Assembly (NCBI GenBank): GCA_015847255.1
Contig: JADLZK010013203.1
Coordinates: 62,001 to 126,000 of the forward strand
Length of the DNA stretch: 64,000 nt
Direction of reading: 5' to 3'
From: Hyparrhenia diplandra
Taxonomy: Eukaryota; Streptophyta; Magnoliopsida; Poales; Poaceae
The notes under the pieces were generated by a model that was not told the DNA's origin, ran no database searches, and was given only the letters and a program-made list of their open reading frames with translations. This document shows positions 1-12,439 of the stretch, one piece after another. Position numbers and translations under genes: made by a program. How positions within the stretch are numbered: position 1 is the first letter of the stretch; every line of letters starts with the position of its first letter.

Positions 1-790
1 CCATACTCATATTATAGTTTCGTAACTTCTTATCCTGAAGTCAAGGAATGACAAAGATACACCAAGAGTGTCATCGCAGGACGCAAGGTCCACGTAGCCT
101 GCTCCTATAGTCTGTATCACGAATTATTGTGCAGCCTCAATGTCGTTCCAAGGCCTGACAATTATTTGCAGTGGCATGCAGCTTCAACTAGGATGCATGC
201 ATAAGCTTGCTTCCCAGTGCCTCACAGTCATAACTACCTAGCATGGTACGGGTGACAAGAGATATAACATGATCTATTGCTAGCAAATTGCAATCGCACA
301 TATATATCTCATATATATATGTCATATACATGTCGTCGCCATTGCATACAAGAGCTTTGAGTTACAACAAATAAACCTGCCGCGAGACACACAATTTATA
401 AGCCTACAGACATGGCCTGGGTTTGTATGCTGTCATGGCCTCGTGTCGCCCACTTGGGAACAATAACAAACGTTATGGCACTAAAGGTAAAGATATTTCG
501 CTTAGGGCACGCCCACCCCAATTTATTATGTTTTATAAATACATTCCTCATTTTACAAAATTGCGCGTGAAATTTTTATGTAAAATCATGTTCTTACAGG
601 ACTCTACGCCAGTGTGCTTGCCTGGTATTATCTTTTTGGTTGCCACAGTGCGGCCTGCATATATGAATACTGCCAGAAATTAAATTGCTTCAACTCTATA
701 TGATGCAAGAAATATCGATCCTTCGATAATTGTCTTGGTAACTTGTTAGTACTACTAATTGGAGCCCTCGGCTAGTAAAAAAATATATGT
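1..790. other. AT-rich non-coding stretch with a duplicated segment
   Basis: No convincing coding region. Roughly 187-390 resembles 17888-18085: both carry an AAGCTTGCTTCCC stretch, then a run of TATATAT-type sequence and an ACAAATAAA stretch, so this is a diverged copy of the flank of repeat unit 0. The rest is AT-rich and unassigned. Similarity was judged by eye. Confidence 0.45.
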
Positions 791-990
791 GTCAGCTAGC
801 TTGTGTAAAAGGTACACATACATTGAATGGTTTGCAAGAAATATAAATTTTATAAATCATCAATCGTGCATGAAAAATGTCACGTTAATTGTCAGCTAGC
901 TTGTGTAAAAAGGTACGCATACATTGATTGGTTTGCAAGAAATATATATTTTATAAATCATCAATCGTGCATCAAAAAGTGACGTTAACT
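791..990. repeat. Tandem duplication, two units of about 100 bp
   Basis: Unit one (791-890) and unit two (891-990) both begin GTCAGCTAGCTTGTGTAAAA and both contain TTATAAATCATCAATCGTGC. They differ by a few substitutions and one or two single-base gaps, so the duplication is fairly recent. No coding content is seen. Sequence from 990 to about 1400 is AT-rich and unassigned. Confidence 0.85.
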
Positions 991-1500
991 TACCACGTAC
1001 AAATAATGACACTGGGAATTATGTGCAAATTTATTGTTTTAGCTTTAGTCACATCCGAGTGAATCTTTGCAGAATACTTGGCTTCTAAGCATATCCAGTG
1101 TAACACCCTAAATTTTGCATTTTTGAGAATAGAGTAAAATTGATTTAATTTTGTATTTTTGTGCTCATGAGAACATAGATACAATATATCTTTCAATAAA
1201 TTAACATTTACCATAGGAAGTAGAAACATGTTTGAGCATTCATGCTGGCGCATTATTCTATTTTGTGATGTTTGGTTTTTTGCTGATTAGGAAACTGATT
1301 TTGAAATCAATTTGCAAGAGCTATTAAAATCTGGTTTAAATGAAAGAAAAACATTTCTTTTTTTCTCTTCCTCTATGTTCTCTCGTTTTGGCCCTGTGCG
1401 GTCATTCCTATCAGTCAATTCCTTTTGTTTGGGCCGTCAATTCCTTTTTTGTTTGGGCCCGAGTCAGCAGTTCCAGCCCAACATGGTGAAGCTGCAGCGC

Positions 1501-1569
1501 TGCTGCCTCCGGGGCTGTTAACTGCCGACTGGTTGGCGCGGATGCGTGCGCCGACCAGGCTCGGCCCGC
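1501..1569. repeat. Left arm of a diverged long-distance inverted repeat
   Basis: The reverse complement of this GC-rich stretch resembles 7678-7750. Shared blocks in the same order are GGGCCGA, TGGTCGGCGC, GCGCC and TCGGCAGTTAAC. The arms are about 6.1 kb apart. They could be terminal repeats of an old DNA transposon or two copies of one dispersed repeat in opposite orientation. No target duplication was recognised. Confidence 0.45.
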
Positions 1570-1604
1570 TTTTCTTTGCTAGGCTGTTTTCTTTTCTTGG
1601 CCCA

Positions 1605-1800
1605 GCAATAGTTCCGACTGTTTCTTCCTTCACCTTCCGTTGCTGGGTTTTTTTTTTTCTGGGCTTCTTTGTTGTTTCCATGCAGTTTTTTTCTTGGCCC
1701 AAAGCAATAGTTCCGACTGTTTCTTCCTTCACCTTCCGTTGTTGGGCTTTTTTTTTCCTAGGCTTCTTTGTTGTTTCCATGCCGTATTTTTTTTTTCTTC
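1605..1800. repeat. Tandem duplication, two units of about 99 bp
   Basis: Units start at 1605 and 1704 with GCAATAGTTCCGACTGTTTC and each ends in a T-rich run followed by TTCTTTGTTGTTTCCATGC. The duplication creates long open frames on both strands with repeated peptides; these are a by-product of the repeat and I do not call a gene. Confidence 0.85.
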
Positions 1801-1839
1801 TTAAGGTCTATTTTTTCAGACTTTTTTTTTTTTAAGCCT

Positions 1840-4800
1840 TTATTGTTGATCTAGTATAACGTTCTAAACTTTACCTATCTAATTAAATAAAATGAAATAA
1901 TATTTCGTACAAGAAGTACACTATTCAAGTATTTTAGTGAATTCAAACATAACATAAAAAATCTCAAATACAATATCTAAAAATAAAATGAATACTTTTG
2001 TGGATTCAGATATAACATAAAAATTTCAAGTACAATATTTCAGAAAGCAACGTTGTGAGACATTTTGACTGTTTTTTCAACTATTTTCACTGAATACACG
2101 AGTTCCAGCAGAATAAAAATCATAAATTTCATAAATTACATGCAAGTCATAATGTACATGTAGATCAAGAGAAAGTGCCGCATAAATTGGGGGTTTTGTG
2201 ATAATAGGTATCATTGGTGTCTGCTTCACCAGAGCCATCATCCTGTTTATACATCGTCGTTGCCCATGCTACTGCTCGAACAACCCAGCCCATCATCCTG
2301 TTTATACATTTGCTTCGATGGCTTGACTACACGACAGTGCTCCGTTGGCCTTCTCTGCCAGCTCAGAGGCACGAGAACAGAAAACATCAAAGTCATCTGC
2401 ATAAAAGATGTAAATAGAAAACAGAGATTAGAGCTTCAAAAGATGACTGAATGGGCATCTGTGAAATTACAACGGCAACCCTTTGTCACGACAGTAAAAG
2501 CAAATAGCTAGGGATAATGGATTGATTTGTTCTAGATACAAACCTTGGACAACAAAGTACAAGCGAAGACACATGAATCATAGAGAATGAAATCTGATGT
2601 TTGCAGTTCCATTCATCAGACTCCATTTCACAAATAACAGTACACATACGTGCAGTGGTATGAGGAAGTGTCGGCCTCCAAGTTATGCGGTGCAATGTCA
2701 ACCGCCTGACATATAGACAGCATTCCATTGTTACTACCATTATTATATAGCTAAGAAATAATGCATCCTGGTACTCCAAGCAAACAAGAGTGCACAAATT
2801 GAAAAACAGTATTCTATATACACAAGCAAAATTATGTCTAACAAAATCGGTGGGATACAAAATCAGTCATAGACTTAGCAATGGCTCCTGCTAATTAACA
2901 CCAATGAAGCATAGGATAAAAAAAAATTGCTCTATAACCAGAATATGAATCTTTGCTGATTTCACATGATAGTTGCAAAACTAAACAACAATGTACAGTG
3001 CTCTCAAATACCATGTCATGCCTTGACCTAAGTCTTCAGCTACCAAGTTCAGGGACCCCATTGGCAAAACCTAACAAATTTTAGGCACTCACAATGCACT
3101 TCACTCCAACAGAAATAAGCAGATTCTAGTGGTCTAACAGGTGTTGTTGAAGAATAGACGTGCCACTTATGTCTTTGAATGAGGGAATGAAACTCAGTTC
3201 AAACTTCAAACTTGAAATTGCCAAATTATATACCTGATCTTAGATAGGCATTCACATACATGAATGAGCATACCGTTCTGAGTTTGATACTTTTTAACTA
3301 TGGTGTTCAGCTTAAGTTAGAAGGTAGAAAGCCACAACATTTCTAAAATAGATGACTAATTTTTACAAAGTAGGTCCCATGCCACAACATTTTCTATCAC
3401 AATATATTACAAAGTAGGTCCCATGCTAGTTCACTGCACTTAACTCTTATAACACAGGAATTAAGCGGTGTTAGGTAGGTAGCTTAGGATTACTCTTAAA
3501 TTCAGATACCCTAGCATGGATCTCTATGCAGCAATGCTAGCACCCAAAAGCATGGAAATTTAGCTGATTACCTTGGATTAATTTTGTCAAGGCGAAGAAT
3601 CAGAGGAGCCAATAAAAGAATAGGTCTATGATAAAAATAATAGAAATCCTATTTTATAAAAACTTGACATCCCAGGGAAAATGTACTACTGTGTGGGCAT
3701 ATAGGCCCTGTAATCTAACCTGATACTCGTGGGGGTGCACATCTAAGTAGTTGCCTGAACCTTCATGATCAGAAAATCCCAAACCTAGCAAGATATTTTA
3801 GACTAAATTTCAGTGATCAGGAACAAAGAAGAGGAGGGATTCAGTATGACAACTAAATAAAATTTTGACACTGAGACAGCTAGAAGGAAATATTTGAAGC
3901 AACATATGTAAATAGTAGCTAAACAGAGCCATCAAGATAACTGCACATTCTAAGACAGGCAGAACTGAATATGCCCAGAAGACGTGAAAGGAGATATTAC
4001 TGAAAAGGACGATGACCATGGCAAATTAAGCACATGCGCGCGTAAATAGATATGCAAGGGACCTTACATTTGGTTATTGGTAGTGTGGCACTGCAACATG
4101 TAGCTGAAGCAAATATGTAACAGCACATATGTAGCTATATTTATATTTACCTAGGAGAGAACCAAACCAGTAAACAAATATAAGATTCATTGATGCAATA
4201 TTTGCCATGCATGCACATTGCACAATATGAGAGTTGGAGAAGATTTGGCAAATAGCCTTGTGACATAGCACTTCTTTTTCCGAAGCAATGCAACAAACTG
4301 ATCTAAAATTTACATAAAAAAACTGATGGTGACAGACCTTCTTAAAGGTTGGTATCGAAAGCAACATAGATGTGCTTTTTGTTGGTGGCCTTTTTTTTAA
4401 GACACCGCCAATCTTTTGAGACTGAATTAGAAAATATGACTTTCAATCAGCTTAACACCCACCTAAATCCTTAACTGGTCAGGTTTACTTTGAAAATAAG
4501 AACACCACATACTAAGGATAGTTCCTTTGTCCTCTTTATAGAATGCTGAATGTAAGCTACAGATATAATTTTTTCAATATGTAGGTAGAACTTTAGCCAA
4601 ATTGAGAGAGATTAATCTATAAAATTCAAACTATGGTATATGCTTCATAAGTATTAATAAAGTTGAACTATTTTCATTAAAATTCACGTTAGTTGGCCAA
4701 ACAAAAGTTGATGAACTGATTAGTCCTCCTGAACCGGGATATCCCAAAAAAGAGAGGTGTGTTAAGACTGAACCTAAAGCATGAGAAAACCATAGTAAGG

Positions 4801-4914
4801 TATGTCTTCCTTACCTGAACCTGTAAATCCTTCACTTTAATCATTACTGCCTGCACATGGATGGCTCATGTCTCAGAACCAAAACCTTGGCCTACACAAT
4901 AACAGCCGACCTGA
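1840..4914. other. AT-rich stretch with no supported gene
   Basis: Read on both strands. Open frames here are short and have no recognisable family. There are small local repeats, for example two copies of GTTTATACAT near 2240 and 2300, and AAAGTAGGTCCCATGC at about 3367 and 3411. It may include introns of a decayed minus-strand gene, but I could not support an exon chain. Confidence 0.5.
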
Positions 4915-5560
4915 ACTCCTTTGTCTGACCGAGAACATAGAAGTACACTTGATTGAACATCAAGTACACTTGATAGAACATGAGAATTTGACCGAGAACA
5001 TAGAGGCATAAGCTGGGAATATCACCAAAAACATTCACTGAGAACATTAATTTATTTATAGTGAAACATTGAAACACGCATGATACAACATTAGAATAAT
5101 AACCGAGAACATAGAAGCATAAACCGGGAACATTCACCAAGAACAACATCAATTTATTTATAATAGAACATTGAAGCACACATGATAGAACGTGGGAAAC
5201 CATGACTGAGAACATTGAGGCATAAATTAGGAATATTCTATGAGAACAGCGATCGAATCTTTGGCGGAAGATTGGAATCGGAGGAATGAGGAATGAGGAA
5301 GCAGGATATAAAAGCAGGAGTTCTATAGAATTATATTCAATACTGCTTCAATACTGCAAGCATGATAGAACATTGAAACACGAATGATAGAACATGACAA
5401 TAATGAGTGGAAACATAGAGGCATAAACTTTATAATAGAACATTAAAGCACGCATGATAGAGCAGGGGAATATTAACTAAGAACATAGAGGCATAAACTA
5501 GAAACATTCACAAAAACAATCACTGAGAACTAAGAACATTAACATGAAACATCAAAAAAA
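4915..5560. repeat. Degenerate tandem repeat, unit roughly 100-110 bp
   Basis: Several diverged units contain the ordered motifs GAGAACATAGA, GGCATAAA, GAACATT, AATTTATTTATA and CATGATAGAACA. Clear starts lie near 4989, 5100 and 5204, and further partial units occur near 5375-5560. The array is imperfect and interrupted around 5250-5340. No coding function is apparent. Confidence 0.7.
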
Positions 5561-5889
5561 AAAAAAAAAATCTAAAGAACTCTAGAGGACTATATGAAAC
5601 AATTTGATAGATGAAAAATTAGAAACTAAAGATTTGTCGGCTACCCCAGTTCCGTGTGAGTATCAATGAATAATACAAAGAACATCAGTTCAAAGAAAGT
5701 TGAACAACATATACGATGTTCTACCTTTGAAACTATGATGCTCTACACAAGAAAGATTGATGTTCTATCAAGGGAACTTCAATGTTCTATTAAGGGAAAC
5801 ATGGCATGTTTTGATATCGATTAATATAGTAAACCATAGATGAAGATCAGTCAAGGGACAATTGCCAGAAAAGGGTCGAAATAAAATAC

Positions 5890-5925
5890 CTAGGACACTC
5901 TTTAACACAATATCCATCAGTACAT
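5890..5925 (-). pseudogene. Possible mini-exon, copy 1 of a local duplication
   Basis: On the minus strand this 36-bp stretch is bounded by a CAG acceptor and a GTATTT donor and lies in a roughly 110-bp segment (5848-5965) duplicated at 6070-6190. The reading frame could encode CTDGYCVKECP. The parent gene is not recognised, and the splice sites may be fortuitous. Confidence 0.25.
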
Positions 5926-6110
5926 CTGAAAGTAAAATTTAAAAATAAAAGATGTGAGATTAAGTACAAATATAATAAATCAATGGAAACATGGCATGCT
6001 CCCTTCTGTATCAAGCTAAGCATATGCATGTTTTCATGTCGATTACTATAGTAAACCATAGATAGATAAGTCAAGGTACAATGGCCAAAAAAAGGGGCGA
6101 AACAAAATAC

Positions 6111-6150
6111 CTAGGACACCCTTTAACACTATGGCCATCAGTGATTACAT
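6111..6150 (-). pseudogene. Possible mini-exon, copy 2 of a local duplication
   Basis: Paralogue of 5890-5925 with the same CAG acceptor and GTATTT donor context on the minus strand, but four bases longer. Since 36 is divisible by three and 40 is not, at least one copy would shift frame if spliced the same way. This suggests a non-functional duplicated exon or no exon at all. Sequence from 6190 to about 7670 is otherwise unassigned. Confidence 0.25.
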
Positions 6151-7677
6151 CTGGAAGTAAAATTTTGAAATAAAGGATGTGAGATTAATCAAAATTAGTT
6201 GATCACCAAAGTTATCTAAAGTTGCACTTAAGAGTATTCGCAAGATAGACATGAGATACCAGCCGGCTCAAAACAAACCTGTGACATGGAGTTAAAATTA
6301 GCAGAAACATCAAAAGAGGTTTAATAGAACATCATGTTAAGTTGAACTGAACATGGCTGTAAGCAAAACAACAGGGGTAGCTTTTGGGTAGGCAGGAGAT
6401 TAGTAGAGATATGTTAGTGGTGAGATTTTCCATTCATGATAGTGGATTTGGGCTGCGGGAGTTGCTGTCACGAAGATCATCATGCCCAGATATGAAAGCT
6501 CCTCTTATTTGCTTTCTGTTCATCTTTAGAATGAGTATTAACACATTATAAATTACGACAATAAAAAAAGGCAAGGTGGAAAATGGAAGTATAAGAATCG
6601 AATTACCTTTGTTCTCCTATTTTGTTTTTCAAAGAAATTTATTGCAAAAATCGGATCTCAAAGCTCAAAAACGCAAATTGCAGACAGTACAAGCAAGCTG
6701 AAAATAGTCAGAAAATCAACTGAGCATGAGTCTGCTCAAGCTGAGAACAAGCATTGCATTGGTGCTAAACCTGCATAAGAAACATGAGACAACAAGCAAC
6801 AATCTTTTGTATATTGTGAATGCTGCTCTAATAAAGTGATATATGAAATAATGCTCCAATGATTAGCTCATGATTGGCTAGAAGTAGTAATTCACGTATG
6901 TAGCGGGATAAAGAAATTGCGTACTGAAACTTGTTTCCTGTACTATTATCAAGAACTGAGTGCTAGTGCTCAAATCAGATAACTGAAGAAACTAAACTAG
7001 AGAGATCGATGTCATCAGATACCTGGACGAGTGCTCCTATGAGAAACCTGACCTGCTGATGGTGACGGGTGAGTAATCTGGTAATCTCGATCTGAGAGCT
7101 TGACGACCTGGCCGCTAGAAACAACGAACTGGAGACCGATGAACACACAATTGCACAGAAGAACAAGAATACAACACCTGACCACGAACGACAAGTAGCA
7201 CAGATTAGCACTGGCTCAAGCTGGGAGGTTTTTGGCGCTGCAGACTGCTGCTGTCCCCACATTGGACTCAAGAACACAATCGCCGTGCAAAAGAATAGAA
7301 GACAGAAGAGCACGAAATCGAACTGATCTCTTTCGATTCAAAAGCTCGTAAGCCGAAAACTTGCACAGATGAAATTCACCATTCGACGAATCTATTCCCC
7401 AAAAATCATTGCATGGAATCAATCTAATCTCCGGAAAACACAGATCACAGACAAGAACGAAAATGAGGAAACATGAAGAACACAGTGAGCAAAAATCACA
7501 GCTTCAATCGGAGCAGCATCGACGACGAGGTGGGGTTCGGGGCAGCATCGACGATGAGGTGGTGTGTGCCTTTTGTGCTGCGCTCGCACGCAAGCTGGAG
7601 CCGCCGCCGGTGCTCGAACGCCCGTCGCCCTGAGAAAGAAGAACGGCGGAATAGATAAACTGGGCCGAAACAACGAG

Positions 7678-7750
7678 CTGGGCCGAAAACAGGTGTGGTC
7701 GGCGCGAGCTTACGCGCCGACTGATCGGCAGTTAACATTGGCCGCTGCCT
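7678..7750. repeat. Right arm of a diverged long-distance inverted repeat
   Basis: Counterpart of 1501-1569 in opposite orientation, keeping GGGCCGA, GGTCGGCGC, GCGCCGACT and TCGGCAGTTAAC. It lies in a GC-rich island (about 7500-8200) with several overlapping open frames on both strands; none has a recognisable protein family. Confidence 0.45.
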
Positions 7751-8033
7751 CCCTTTCTCCTTGGCCGGCTGATGCCTTGGTCCCGTGTGCCAACGTCGCC
7801 GTCTTCCTCTGCTAGACGAGTACGACTCGAACCCAAGTCCGCTGCCGCACGCCGAACCCCGCACCCCTGAGTCACCTCTGCACCGGACCCGCATGTCAGC
7901 CATCTCCCTCTTCCCTCTGTTCGTAATCGAGAGGAACGAGTCAGACGCAATCACCGCCGCACGCGTCGTGATATCGATCTGTGGCCCTTCTCCTACCTTG
8001 AATCGGCAAGGAGCCAGATCGCGAACCAGCGCC

Positions 8034-8041
8034 TATAAAAC
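8034..8041 (+). promoter_or_regulatory. Candidate TATA box in a GC-rich island
   Basis: TATAAAAC lies directly before a CCCTAGCAGAGCGAG stretch and a GC-rich segment (8065-8190), the usual look of a grass core promoter and 5' leader. No downstream coding sequence with a recognisable product follows. This may be an orphan promoter, a non-coding RNA promoter or a remnant. Sequence from 8200 to 8418 is unassigned. Confidence 0.35.
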
Positions 8042-8418
8042 CCTAGCAGAGCGAGTCATCGAAGCCGCCGCGGCATCCTGCTGTTTCTCCGTCAACTCGA
8101 TCTTGCCGATGATCCGGTCCAGCTCTCCCAAGTCCGGTGGTGCCTCATCCGGTCCAGCTCTGTACGCGTGTAGCAGTACGTGTGCGTAGGTGAGGTCTCG
8201 GCATCCTCCTGTATCTCCTGTTCATTACGTATTTTGTCAAACTCCATCGAAGCTCCATCACCTGCCATGGACACTTACGTGCCCCCGTGCCCATCCTAAT
8301 GCCGATGCATGCATGCTCGTCGACAGGTTATGCCCTGCTAGAACTCCTATCTAATCCATCTCGATACCCATTGCTTAGCTAGCTAGATGACATGCTTTTG
8401 ACATCATGATGACATCTA

Positions 8419-8480
8419 CTCCCTCCGTTCCAAATCAGATGTATCAGGCATAGTGTATCTAGACAAAGTGAACTACAATT
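8419..8480. mobile_element. Truncated Stowaway-type MITE end
   Basis: CTCCCTCCGTTCCAAAT after a TA dinucleotide is a typical Stowaway (Tc1/mariner-type) terminus of grasses. No matching inverted terminus was found downstream, so only one end appears to be present. The downstream boundary is approximate. Confidence 0.6.
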
Positions 8481-9689
8481 TATACCGAGGTTGTTTGGTG
8501 CGAACGGCGGCCAAATCGCTGGCCGCGTCGCCGCCCCAATCCGGCGGCCGGCGAGGCTTAACGGACGTCCGACGCGAGCGTGCGATATGGATGCCGTAAC
8601 CTCCGTTTCCATCCTTCTCCATCCGTCCACTACTGAAGTGGATTTTTGTTCCCATCGTGTGGGCCCAACGAATGCAGCCATTGGATTCGTTTTGGAGGGC
8701 TGAGATGGGAAGTATGTCACGTTTTGACATGCCGCACAACGTCACGCAATCTGAGTCCGTTCCAGCTGGTGCGTGTGGTCTGCGGGACCACGTAGCAGTT
8801 GAGCCTCAGATAACCATTTCAGTCACCCAGCGCCCACAGCGGCGAGTGAACAGTGTCGCCGACGAACCCCTTGCAACCCTGTCTCTTGATGCCAGGATAG
8901 AAGGGCAATGTCACGAGGGTTGTCGGCGAATGGAGCATCGGGCGAAATCCAAGGAGTGCCCTGCTGCTGCTGGCTGACGGGACTAGAAAGATTGCAAAAA
9001 AGAAGCAGAGTTATTAATTTTGGGTTCATTCTGAAGCTGTACACATTTAACTAAGCAGAAATATATCTAACAGAATGTGATCTCCAGCGCCAGGCTGATC
9101 GGCAAATCAGCGCGAAAAGAGATCGTGAATCATGGACAATCAACCGCAAAACAATGGCTAGCTTGTTTACCATACTACCCTTAATTACATAATTAAATTT
9201 CAAAATTAGAATTATTTTAATTTTTGTTAGGTTAATTTTTAGTATGCACCTGGTGCATATGGGCCCACCTTTTAATATGCACTTAGTGCCCTCTCGGTTC
9301 TACTAAAATTGGGTCCCTTGGTTCCTATGTCTTTTTAGCCGTCGGATCGGGCGTCATGAGCCATCCATTTTTCAACTATCATTGGATCCTTTTCATTCAG
9401 TACAGTCATGAGTTAATGACTTGACCCAGTGAATAACTTCATCATCATTGCCACATTAGAGTAGAAACAGGGGATATAAATAACAGAGTACCGTTTTCTG
9501 ATACGTTCCTTACAGATGACAATGCTTCTTCTTTATTAAACAGAGGCAATCAGTTGCTCTACATTCCAGTACATGAGCACTACAACTGTGGATTAACTTA
9601 AGATCAGCTATGACCCCAGGGCATTCAAGTTCATGAAACCCGGCTTGCTGCTTCTTGTGGGACGCTAGGCTAGACATTTATTTATTATG
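8481..9689. other. Mixed GC-rich and AT-rich stretch, unassigned
   Basis: 8490-8980 is GC-rich with overlapping open frames on both strands, none belonging to a family I recognise. 8990-9690 is AT-rich. No termini, poly(A) or splice-bounded exon could be supported. Confidence 0.45.
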
Positions 9690-9972
9690 TACATAGAAAT
9701 CTCCTGGTCTCCATGACTTGTTTTTTTGCACTGTCAAGTTCCAAAGCACAACTGATGTAAACTATTTGTTTTTGAAATTCACAGAGGATCTGCTCTATAT
9801 TTGGTACCTATAAATCTCCTGGACTCTACAACTTGTTTTCTGCACGGTCAAGTTCCAATATGCAGATAGATGTAAAATGTTTGTTATAATTACAACACAT
9901 CTCAAGCAATGATCCCTTCTTGTTAATGTCAGTCTCAATATGCTGTCTGGTGTACGCCAAAGGTTCTGTCAT
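9690..9972. repeat. Segment Z copy 1, left part
   Basis: Diverged copy of about 16740-17033. Shared stretches include CATCTCAAGCAATGATCCCTTC (with small gaps), AATGTTTGTT and GTGTA(T/C)GCC. The copy is cut at 9972 by a CACTA element and resumes at 13891. The function of segment Z is unknown and no open coding frame is conserved among copies. Confidence 0.75.
9970..9972. repeat. Target site duplication of CACTA-1, left
   Basis: CAT precedes the left CACTA terminus and is repeated at 13891-13893, matching the 3-bp duplications made by CACTA transposases. Confidence 0.85.
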
Positions 9973-11417
9973 CACTACTAGAAATGTGTTGATACATGAC
10001 GGTTTCCTGGTGACGGTTTCTGAATATGTCATCGCATACTAAATCTATGACGGCCTTATGACGGTTTGAAAATTAGGTGCTAACTCTATGACGACTTCAA
10101 CCATTTGTCGCCTCCATACTTATCTATGACGCTTTAGAATAAACATCACAGAGGAGTATATGGTGACATGGATGGTGAGTCCCCTAGTGACGTGGAAGTC
10201 ATGGTGACATGTCCTTTTTTTGAAATTCTCATAACTTGAAATTTAATTTTTTAATTGTTCAAACAAACTCGTCTAATAAAATGATTGTAAATATCGATGT
10301 ATTGTATAACCTTTTTTATGATTTGTTTCATTTGAACTTACTTTGCAATGTAAAAAAATAATACGAAATAAGACAAAAAACAAAAGATAAAAACTAAAAA
10401 AAAGAGGCTACAAAGGTTCTCGATCCGTGCCCTTTAACAGGAAAAGTGTCGCATTTACATTTACCTTTTATATACAAATATGTACGTCATCGGTCCCGCC
10501 TCTATTTATAAAAAAGAAAGTATTTAAAATTTTATCTAAAATAGAGTTCCAAAGCTCTATTTCCAAAGAAAGTTTCAAAATTCCCTAAAAAAAATTTCAA
10601 AATTTACAAGCACAAAGCCCATCTCTACGCAGATTCACCTCCACTTCTTCTCGGGCCGGCCCAGATTCACCTCCCCCCCTCCCTCTCAATTTCCCGGGCC
10701 AAAGCCCATCTCTACGCTAGAGAGCCCAATAACATACATCAGCCCATCGGCCGCCAAGTCAAAGTTTGAATTTCAAAAACATGCAACCTTCTAATTAGTA
10801 TTTGAGATTCTAAACAGTTTCAAATAGAAAAGTCATGAATACCAATTTTGTTGAACTCGTCATGATCTAAATTTGTTATTTTGGTCAACTTTTCATTTAA
10901 CAAAGATTGAGCACGTTAAATTTTATGTTTTCAAATTTTGACAAACTCCAAACCAGTTTTTTGAAACCCTAGATGGTCTCAACTAGAAAAGTCATGAATA
11001 CCAACTTTGATCAACTCATCAAGATCTACAATTGTTATATATATCATTTTTTATCGAGAGAAAGTGTTTGGAAAGTTAGTTCAAAATCGACACATCTCAC
11101 AAATAGTTTCATAAACCATATGAGAGATGTGTCCATTAGTTAACAATGTTTATCAACACTTTCTCAAATGCAAAATGGCCAAAATAAAAGATGATAGATC
11201 TCAATGCGTTATGCAATTTTGTTATTGACATTTTTTCCATTTGAAATAATTTACTATCCCAAAAGAATAAACATAACTTTAATATAAATTATAATATAAA
11301 TAATAAAAACTGGGCAAAGAGGGCCTAAACCTCGAAATTGATCCGTTCATTGGGCTTAGCCCAAACTTTTTCGACCATCGATTCAAGATCAAATGGCTCT
11401 CATTGCACCCCACTAAG

Positions 11418-11425
11418 TATAAAAG
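11418..11425 (+). promoter_or_regulatory. Candidate TATA box inside CACTA-1
   Basis: TATAAAAG stands about 45 bp upstream of the GC-rich exon-like block starting near 11463, with GAAACCCTAGG between them, the usual composition of a grass 5' leader. This suggests that a captured gene fragment came with its own promoter. Function is not shown. Confidence 0.4.
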
Positions 11426-11462
11426 AAGACTTCCCAATTTGAAACCCTAGGAAAAATTCACT

Positions 11463-12073
11463 CCGGCGTTCCTCACTCCCCCTCCTCTTTGCTCTGTCGC
11501 CGCTCCCGCCCTCGGGCGCCGCCGCCGGAGTCCCCGGGAGAAGGCCGCGAGCGCCCCGTCAGCCTCCGCACCGCCCTACCGACGGCGACCCCCAGTAACG
11601 CCCCGATCCGCGAGCACAACAACCGGCGACGGCGACTTCGGCGAGGAGGCCCCTCGATCTGGCTGGCGGGCGGTGGCGGATTCCTACCTTCCGCGACCGG
11701 CGAGGAGGCCCCTCCACCTTCATGACCCGCGGCGGTGGCCGTCCCTCCACCTCGTCGTCCACCTCCTTGCACCGCCGCGAAGAAGAAGCCGCGTCGAGGA
11801 CCCAAGGAGGACGGCCGGCTTCGGCGTCGGCGTGGGCGGCGCGCCGGGATCCGTGAGGCTTACATCGAGGCCCCACCGCTGGTCTCCTCAAGCTAGTCCT
11901 TCCTCCCGACCCGTGCTCGAGGGCCGGTGGCGGCGGCGACGAGGAGCAGCCCGGCCGGCGGTTCCTCCGCGGCAGCCACACGCACCCAACGCCACCTCCC
12001 GCGTGTGCGGGGCCGATGTCGCGGCGTGCTCGATCTACGAGCAAGTGCTAGCCCTGTTCCAATTTCTTTTGTG
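11463..12073 (+). pseudogene. GC-rich first-exon-like block captured in CACTA-1
   Basis: A sharp rise in GC content after the TATA-like site, ending at a possible splice donor (GTG|GTATGT at 12074). Several frames are open on both strands, the longest about 160 codons, but compositional bias explains this and no domain is recognisable. Grass genes often have such GC-rich first exons, and CACTA elements often capture them. I infer a captured 5' gene portion; parent unknown. Confidence 0.35.
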
Positions 12074-12439
12074 GTATGTGCTCGTACTTGTACATGTATG
12101 GATCTAGTATTTAGAGCTTCATTCAGGAAGAATTATTATATAGTTGAACCTTTAACAAAGCGGTTAAAGACTTTTCGTTTAATAGGGAACCGCTAGTTTG
12201 AGAGTTTGGCCTCAAATCTGGATGCTTGCAAGCCATAAAATTTTAATTTTATTGACAGAAATGAAGCTTTATGAGACTATCTTCTGAAGTGTCTCCAAGA
12301 AAAGTTCGTTAATCGAGCTTAGCATCCCTGGTGCATAACTGAATTTTTAGGGTTGAGTTCCACCGCTGGTACATAAATGTGCCTAGGCAAATCCAAGTTC
12401 AATTTCTTCTGCTTCTTTCATGCAGTTAGAAACAGTGGG

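Noticed and set aside
1415..1835. Overlapping 121- and 136-codon frames with repeated peptides
   Set aside because: Produced by a 99-bp tandem duplication (a multiple of three); no recognisable protein.
2330..2412. Minus-strand peptide (DDFDVFCSRASELAEKANGA) reminiscent of the C-terminus of FAR1-type proteins
   Set aside because: Only about 30 residues, no neighbouring FAR1 or transposase motif, and similarity judged from memory.
7496..8189. Several 70-150 codon frames on both strands in the GC-rich island
   Set aside because: All overlap on opposite strands, and none shows a domain or exon structure; only the TATA-like site is reported.
10401..10420. Possible long A-rich retroposon tail
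   Set aside because: No promoter boxes or flanking duplication; lies inside CACTA-1 AT-rich sequence.
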